DNA of 64,000 nucleotides from Ulota crispa (taxonomy: Eukaryota; Streptophyta; Bryopsida; Orthotrichales; Orthotrichaceae), in the NCBI GenBank assembly GCA_963920765.1, contig OY987243.1, positions 36,455,060 through 36,519,059 of the forward strand, in the 5' to 3' direction. This document shows positions 58,264 through 64,000 of the stretch, piece by piece. The notes beneath the pieces were generated by a model. That model was not told where the DNA came from. It saw only the letters and a program-made list of their open reading frames with translations, and did not search any database. How positions within the stretch are numbered: the first letter of the stretch is position 1; every line of letters begins with the position of its first letter. The position numbers and the translations under genes are program-made.

Positions 58264-61200
58264 ATGGCCACCTACGAAGGTGAGACACCCCGTGTTGTGG
58301 ACAAGTTCAATGGAGACAACTTCTCCTTGTTCAACTTCAAGATGGAGATGATCCTTGATGAAAAGGATCTTTGGGACATTGTTGAGGGCAATGAGACGGC
58401 TCCTTCAAGTGATAGTGACCCCAAGGTCATCTCGGCCTTCAAAAAGCGTGAGAGAACCGCGTTTCGCATCTTGTGCATTCACTTGGTGGATGCACAAATT
58501 CAACACGTCAAGTCTTGTAAAGGAGCTGCGGAAGCATGGAAGACTCTATGCGGCATCCACGAGACCAAGGGCTTGGCCAATGTGTTGTTTCTGAGGCGCA
58601 AGTTCTTCACCATCAAGATGCAAGAGACCGATGACCTCTTGCAACACATCAACAAGGTGAAGACTCTTGCTGACCAACTCGAAGCCCTTGATGTGCCCGT
58701 GACGGAAGGAGACATTGTCATGACCATTTTGGAGAGCTTGCCACCATCTTGTGAGAACTTGATTATGGCCATGGAGACCAAAGACATCAAGAGCTCACCC
58801 TCACCTACGTGACGTCGCGGTTGATGCATGAGGTGACAATGAAGATAGAGCATCAGATTGTGGCCACGGAGAATGCGGCGTTGGTTGCTCGCCACAAGAG
58901 TGGTGGAGATTCAACCAAAACTCAAGGTGAGCCCCTTCTATGCTTCCATTGTGGCAAACCAGGCCACTTTGCTCGTAATTGCTACAAACGCAAGAGTAGC
59001 AAGGGTGAGAAGGCCAACAAAGCCTTGAGAGTGGTGACGACTATGCATTAATGGCCTCTTATGATGGTCCATTGAGCTTTGGAGATGATTGGATCATGGA
59101 TTCGGGGGCTACCACCCACATGTCACCCCATAGAGCTCATTTTGACACCTTTGAGCCCATTTCATCAAGGAAGGTGTTCATGGGTGATGATTCGGTGCTC
59201 CAAGCACTTGGAAGGGGTTCCATTTTGGTGGACACCCTTGTTGAGGGATGCACCAAGCGCATTCGGTTCAAAAATGTGTTGTATGTGCCCAAGTTGCAAA
59301 GCAACCTCCTTTTGGTGAGCAAGATAGTCAAAGGAGGGTTGAATGTGCAATTTGGAGGCCTTGAGTGCATTGTGAGGTCTCCGGATAGAGACACTCGAGC
59401 CATGGCATCACGTGAGGGCAACTTGTACATTTTGCGGTGCAAGGTTGTGCATGGCGGAGAGAGTGCCCAAGTTGCGAATTCTACCATGGATGGGCTGATT
59501 TTGTGGCATCGACGCATGGGGCACTTAAATGTGCAGAGCTTGAAGGCTCTTTGAAGCTTGGTGAGTGGCCTTGACCTTCCCAAGTCCCATGGTGATGACT
59601 TGCCCAATGCTTGTGAAGGTTGCATTGAGGGCAAGCAACAACGGCACTCATTTCCAAAAGATGGTGCCACACGTGCCACCAAGGTGTTCGACATTGTGCA
59701 TTCAGATGTGTGTGGCCCCATGAAGACTACATCATTGGGTGAGGCAAGGTACTTTTTGACCTTCATTGACGACTTTTCAAGAAAGGTGTGGGTGTACTTT
59801 CTCAAGGCCAAGAGCGAGTGTTTTGAGCGATTCAAGGTGTTTAAAGCCTTAGTGGAGAAGGAGGCGAAGTGCTCCATCAAGATATTGCGGTCCGACAACG
59901 GCGGGGAGTACACTTCCAACCAATTCGAGGCCTACTTGAAGGCCCAAGGTATTGTGCACCAAACCTCAACTCCACATACACTGCAGCAAAATGGAGTGGC
60001 CGAGAGGGCCAATCGCACCATTATAGAGATGGCTAGGAGCATGATCTATGGCCAAAAGCTTGGGTTGGAGTATTGGGCTGAGGCCGTGAGCAACACGGTG
60101 TACATTCGCAATCGATGCCCTACTAGTGCGGTGCATGGCAAGACTCCTTAAGAGGCGTGGAGTGGCAGGAGGCCTTCGGTAGCACACATCAAGGTGTTTA
60201 GATGTGTTGCATATGCCAAGATCCCCGATGCATCAAGAACCAAACTTGATGCAAAGGCCGTAAGGTGTTTGTTTTTGGGATATTGTGAGGGCTCCAAAGC
60301 TTACAGGTTGATTTGCTTAGAGTCCAAAATGATCATTTGTTGTTGTGATGTGACCTTCTGTGAGCATGGAGAATTGCAAAGAGAGTTGGAGTTGCGTCCA
60401 AGTGGGAGTAGTGGCGACCTTGTTGTGGACACATCTCCAACGCCCTCGAATGATGATGATGATGATGGACACGATGAGCACCACCTCCTCGAGGATGGAG
60501 ATGGTGACATTGTGGAGGATGCAAGCGCAAGCCAAGGTGATGACGGCTCCAAGCCCAAGAAGGTCACAAGGAAGAAGAATGCACAAGGCATTGCTCCAAC
60601 AGCTGAAGTGGGAGGCACCCAACATGTGGAAGGCGTGCGACGATCTATAAGGGTAAGTAAGCCTTTGGGAGAGTGGTAGAAGAACCACATTTTTCCTCAA
60701 CCATCTTCCAACTTGGATCATGCAAATGTGGCCCTTGTTGATGACCCCACCACACTTGAAGAGGCCTTGGAGTCTCGGGATGCAAGCAAGTGGGAGGCAG
60801 CTATGGAGGAGGAGTACCACTCTCTTCATGCCAACGGCACGTGGGAGTTGACCACCCTTCCTCCATCTTGCAAGGCCGTGGGATGCAAGTGGGTGTTCAA
60901 AAGCAAGAAAGATGCCACATGAGAGATTGTGCGTCACAAGGCAAGATTGGCGGCAAGGGGATTCTCTCAAGTGCAAAGAGTGGACTTCAACGAGACTTTT
61001 GCTCTAGTGGCCAAGTTTACCACCATACGGTGCATTGTGGCCCTTGGAGCTTTGTTGAATTTGGAGATGCATCAAATGGATGTCAAGACGGCCTTCCTCA
61101 ACGGCGACTTGGAGAAGGACCTCTACATGGAGCAATCCAAGGGGTTTGTACAACGTGGTCATGAGCACCTTGTTTGCATGCTCACAAAGTCCTTATATGG

Positions 61201-62338
61201 ACTAAAGCAAACATCGAGAGCATGGTACCAAAAGATTGATGCAAGTCTTTTGGATTTTGGCTTTGAGAGGAGTGTGGCTGACCATAGCTTATATTTTGCA
61301 CAAGTGGGAGCCCATGTGATGCTTATGCTTGTGTATGTTGATGATTTGATCATTCTTTCTAGCAACGTGGAGACCATGGGTGCATTGAAGGCCAAATTGG
61401 AGGCGGAATACAAGATGACGGACTTGGGAGAGTTGCAGTATTGCCTTGGAGTGGAGTTTGCAAGAGATCGAGGTGCGAGGACCATCACCATGAGTCAAGC
61501 CAAGTATGTGGAGGTCGTGTTGAAGCGGTTTGGCATGGAGGATTGCGAACCCATTGGCAGTCCATTGGACACCAAGGTGAGGTTGGTGAAGCTCAGCATG
61601 GAGGAGTAAGATGCAGACGCTTTGAGGATGGTGAGTGTGCCATACAAATCAGCGGCTGGATCATTGATGTATGCCATGGTGGCTATAAGGGCTGATTTGG
61701 CCTTTGCCATTAGCTCGGTGAGTCAGCACATGGCAAGGCCGGGATGGAGTCATTAGATTTCGGTGAAGAGGATCATGAGGTATCTCAAGGCACCTTTCAT
61801 GTGAAGTTGAAATTGGGAGGGGGGCACATACGCTTGATGGGGTACTGTGATGCAGATTGGGCTGGCAATGCCAATGACAGGAAGTCCACCACGGGGTACG
61901 CATTTAGCCTTGGAGAGGGCATGGTATCATGGAGTAGCAAAATGCAATCCACGGTGGTTTTATCTACGACAGAGGCAGAGTACATGGCAGCCAGCCATTG
62001 CACAAGAGAGGCCATTTGGCTAAGGCAGCTCTTGGAAGATGTGGGGTGTGAAGAAGTGGAGGACACGTTGATCATGTGTGAGAATCAAGGTGCCATAGCT
62101 CTTGCCAAGAACCCGGTGCACCATGCGAGGACGAAACACATCGAGGTGCAACACCATTTTGGTGAGAGAGAAAGTGGAGAAGGGAAGCATCACATTGGAG
62201 TATTGTCCAACTGAGGACATGTTGGCGGATGTGATGACAATGGCGTTGGCGAGGGATAGGCATGAGCGTTTGACGAGAGCCATGGGCATTGGGGACTTTG
62301 GCCAATCGCAAAGTGGGAGTGTTGAAAGGTTAGAATAG
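58264..62338 (+). pseudogene. Copia gag-pol of F4, disrupted
   Basis: Starts MATYEGETPR and ends VERLE as in the intact copy. Lesions are a one-base deletion near 58790, a 7-base deletion near 59025, TGA at 59552, TAA at 60149, TAG at 60677, TGA at 60920, TAA at 61607, TAG near 61755, a short deletion near 61790 and a one-base insertion near 62160. Motifs CFHCGKPGHFARNC, DSGA, SDNGGEY, YVDD and CDADW are still readable. Confidence 0.9.
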
Positions 62339-62602
62339 AGCATTAGGAGTTTGCTCTAGGCCAAAGGAGATATGCTAGGTGAGGTACTTAGCATTGAAGA
62401 GAGAGCACGTGGTAGGAGGGACTTCATAGAGAGGATCAGCCCATGAAAGTGGTTATCCCATATGTTTTGGTGAAGGGAGAGTGGTTGGGAGAGTATATAG
62501 ATGAGAGGGTTTGGGAACCCTATCATCTCTTCCATTTGTAACTTATACATTTGAGTATACCATGTGTGCCTTTGCTTTGCTATCTTCCGTATGTTTTCAA
62601 TA
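62320..62602 (+). repeat. 3' LTR of Copia copy F4
   Basis: 283 bp; followed by CAACT, the target duplication. Confidence 0.9.
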
Positions 62603-63115
62603 CAACTCCACCCTTAGCAACTCAAGACCTCCAAAAGCTTGTGCATTACCAAATGGACCTCCAAAAAGGGCTCCAAAGTGGATCAACTCCTCCAGTATGA
62701 TAGATCAAATCCTCGAACAAGCTTCAACAAGGTGCACACCTCCACAAACTCTTTTTTGGTGTTCCACCAAGATAAATGTGGATCAGCCACTCTCTAAGAG
62801 GCAAAGCAAGATCTCCAAAGACTCCAAAAGGCATGCAAAGGGAGGGGAAGCTCCTCAAAGGTCCTCGCTAACCAGAAATGCACCCCAAACCAAAAAACAA
62901 GCACAAGAAATCCTTCAAAGGCTCCACAAGATAGGACAAGTGCTGAAGTAGCTCAAATGAGAAGCAATGTCACTACAAAAACACCCCTAACTCTAAAGAG
63001 TAGCTAAAGAAGTCCTCTAAGAGCACAAGGTCGAATTCCAATGGCTGATCTACCTTAAAAGTGATCTCCATTCACCACAATGTACCTCCACACTTGTAGA
63101 AGTAGATCCATAACC

Positions 63116-63396
63116 AATTGAAAACATAGGAAAGATAGAAGATCAAAGGCACACCTGGCATACTCAAATGTATAAGTTACAAATGGAAGAGATGAGAGGG
63201 TTTTCAAACCCTCTCATCTATATACTCTTCCAACCACTCCTCCTCACCAAACCATACAGGATTACCACACTCATGGGCTGATTGTCTCTATGAGGTGCCT
63301 CCTACCACGTGCTCTCTCTCTAATGCTAAATACCCACTTAGCATATTTTTTTTGGATTAGAGCAAACTTTTAATGCTCTATTTCAACTTTTCTACA
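63116..63396 (-). repeat. 5' LTR of Copia copy F3 (diverged)
   Basis: 281 bp in minus orientation, ending TTTTCAATT and adjoining a primer-binding site GGTTATGGATCTAC at 63102-63115. It is the most diverged LTR here, starting TGTAGAAAAG instead of TGTTGAAAGG. Confidence 0.8.
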
Positions 63397-64000
63397 GTGG
63401 AAGTACTGGTGACCTTGTTAGAAGCGCACCTCCAACGCCCTCGGATGATGATGATGATGATGGAGATGATGAGGACTAACTCTTTGAGGATGGAATCGAT
63501 GACTATATGGAGGATGCAAGGGCAAGCCAAAGTGACAAGGCTTCGAGCCTAAGAAAGTCAGAAAAAATAAAAAGTTGCAGAACATTACTCCAAGCATTAA
63601 AATGGGAAGAAGTCATCATTTGCAATATGTGTGGCAGACCACAAGGGTAAGCAAGCCTTTAGAGGTGAGGTGGAAGAGTCGCATCTTCCCTCAACTATTT
63701 TCCTACTCGGATCATGCTAGTGTGGCCTTTGTTCATGTCTCCACTTTACTTGGAGAGGCCTTAGAGTCTCGTGATGCAAGCAAGTGGGAGGTGGCCATGG
63801 AAAAGGAATATCACTCCCTCCATGCCAACGGCACGTGGGAGTTGACCACCCTTCCTCTGTCTCGTGAGGCCGTGGAATGCAAGTGGGTGTTCAAGACCAA
63901 GAGAGTTGCCACAAAAGAGATTGTGTGCCACAAGGCTAGGTTAATGGCAAGGGGGACCTTTCAAGTCCAAGGAGTAAACTTCAATAAGATTTTTGCTCCC
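63397..64000 (+). pseudogene. Copia pol fragment F5, continues past the window
   Basis: Begins in the acidic linker (SGSTGDLV) and runs in plus orientation through the region of RT that reads ASKWEVAMEKEYHSLHANGT and CKWVFKTKR up to the window end. It contains stops (for example after DDED) and indels. It is more diverged from copies 1 and 2 than F3 and F4 are. Confidence 0.85.

Larger units (their letters stand above)
56955..62602 (+). mobile_element. Copia copy F4 (plus), nested in F3, perfect target duplication
   Basis: 5' LTR 56955-57237, primer-binding site 57238, leader to 58263, broken gag-pol, polypurine tract AAAGTGGGAG, 3' LTR 62320-62602. CAACT at 56950-56954 and 62603-62607 is its 5-bp target duplication. 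The two LTRs differ at about a dozen sites, so it is older than copies 1 and 2. It landed in the leader of a relative of opposite orientation. Confidence 0.93.
51198..63396 (-). mobile_element. Copia copy F3 (minus), host to nested copy F4
   Basis: 3' LTR 51198-51479, broken gag-pol 51461-55542, leader 55543-56060, then nested element F4, then the leader resumes 62603-63115, and a much-diverged 5' LTR at 63116-63396. Subtracting the nested copy and its CAACT duplication, the leader measures 1026 bases, exactly the leader length of F4, which confirms the reconstruction. The outer flanks (AATTA and GTGGA) do not match, so the outer insertion is old or rearranged. Confidence 0.85.

Overview
The window looks like nuclear DNA of a land plant. 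Three things support this: two plant-type genes with many short exons, long AT-rich introns and spacers, and most of the length being nested plant transposons (Ty1/Copia, CACTA, Stowaway and foldback MITEs). I cannot name the species. The nicotianamine synthase relic and the unusual transposon content would fit a non-seed plant, but this is a guess.

Genes. At 3.5-7.4 kb on the minus strand there is a nine-exon gene for a DAWDLE/SNIP1-type FHA-domain protein, with an Arg/Ser/Asp-rich N-terminus. At 10.2-11.4 kb on the plus strand there is a six-exon gene for the small histone-fold protein CENP-X/MHF2, rebuilt here exon by exon. Broken host genes are a nicotianamine synthase-like pseudogene (30.3-36.8 kb, minus), split by a Copia element with an exact 5-bp target duplication, and a DEAD-box helicase exon relic at 47.5 kb.

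Mobile DNA. One Copia family (283-bp LTRs with TG...TA ends, and a primer-binding site complementary to the anticodon arm of initiator tRNA-Met) accounts for roughly 19.6-25.1, 30.6-36.1 and 48.5-64.0 kb. Copies 1 and 2 are both exactly 5526 bp and nearly identical, and they form a huge inverted repeat. Copy 2 keeps an open gag-pol frame of 1367 codons; copy 1 has one TGA. The right-hand cluster is a nest: a decayed minus-strand copy carries a plus-strand copy in its leader (target duplication CAACT), beside other truncated fragments. A 200-N gap at 56.3 kb is flanked by an exact 694-bp duplication that appears to be an assembly error. Between copies 1 and 2 lies a CACTA (En/Spm) TNP2 transposase relic. 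A 3.4-kb CACTA-type element with a long GAATCTTTGA minisatellite occupies 39.9-43.3 kb.

Small elements. Several foldback or inverted-repeat elements end in TTAA|CCC...GGG|TTAA, the signature of the piggyBac superfamily. A second foldback family (GGGAATTGATATGTG ends) has four copies. Two short CACTA MITEs carry AAT target duplications, a Stowaway-type element has TA duplications, and there is one SINE-like sequence. Most of 0-2, 7.4-9.5, 13.3-14.5, 28.7-30.2 and 36.9-39.9 kb shows no gene that I can support.
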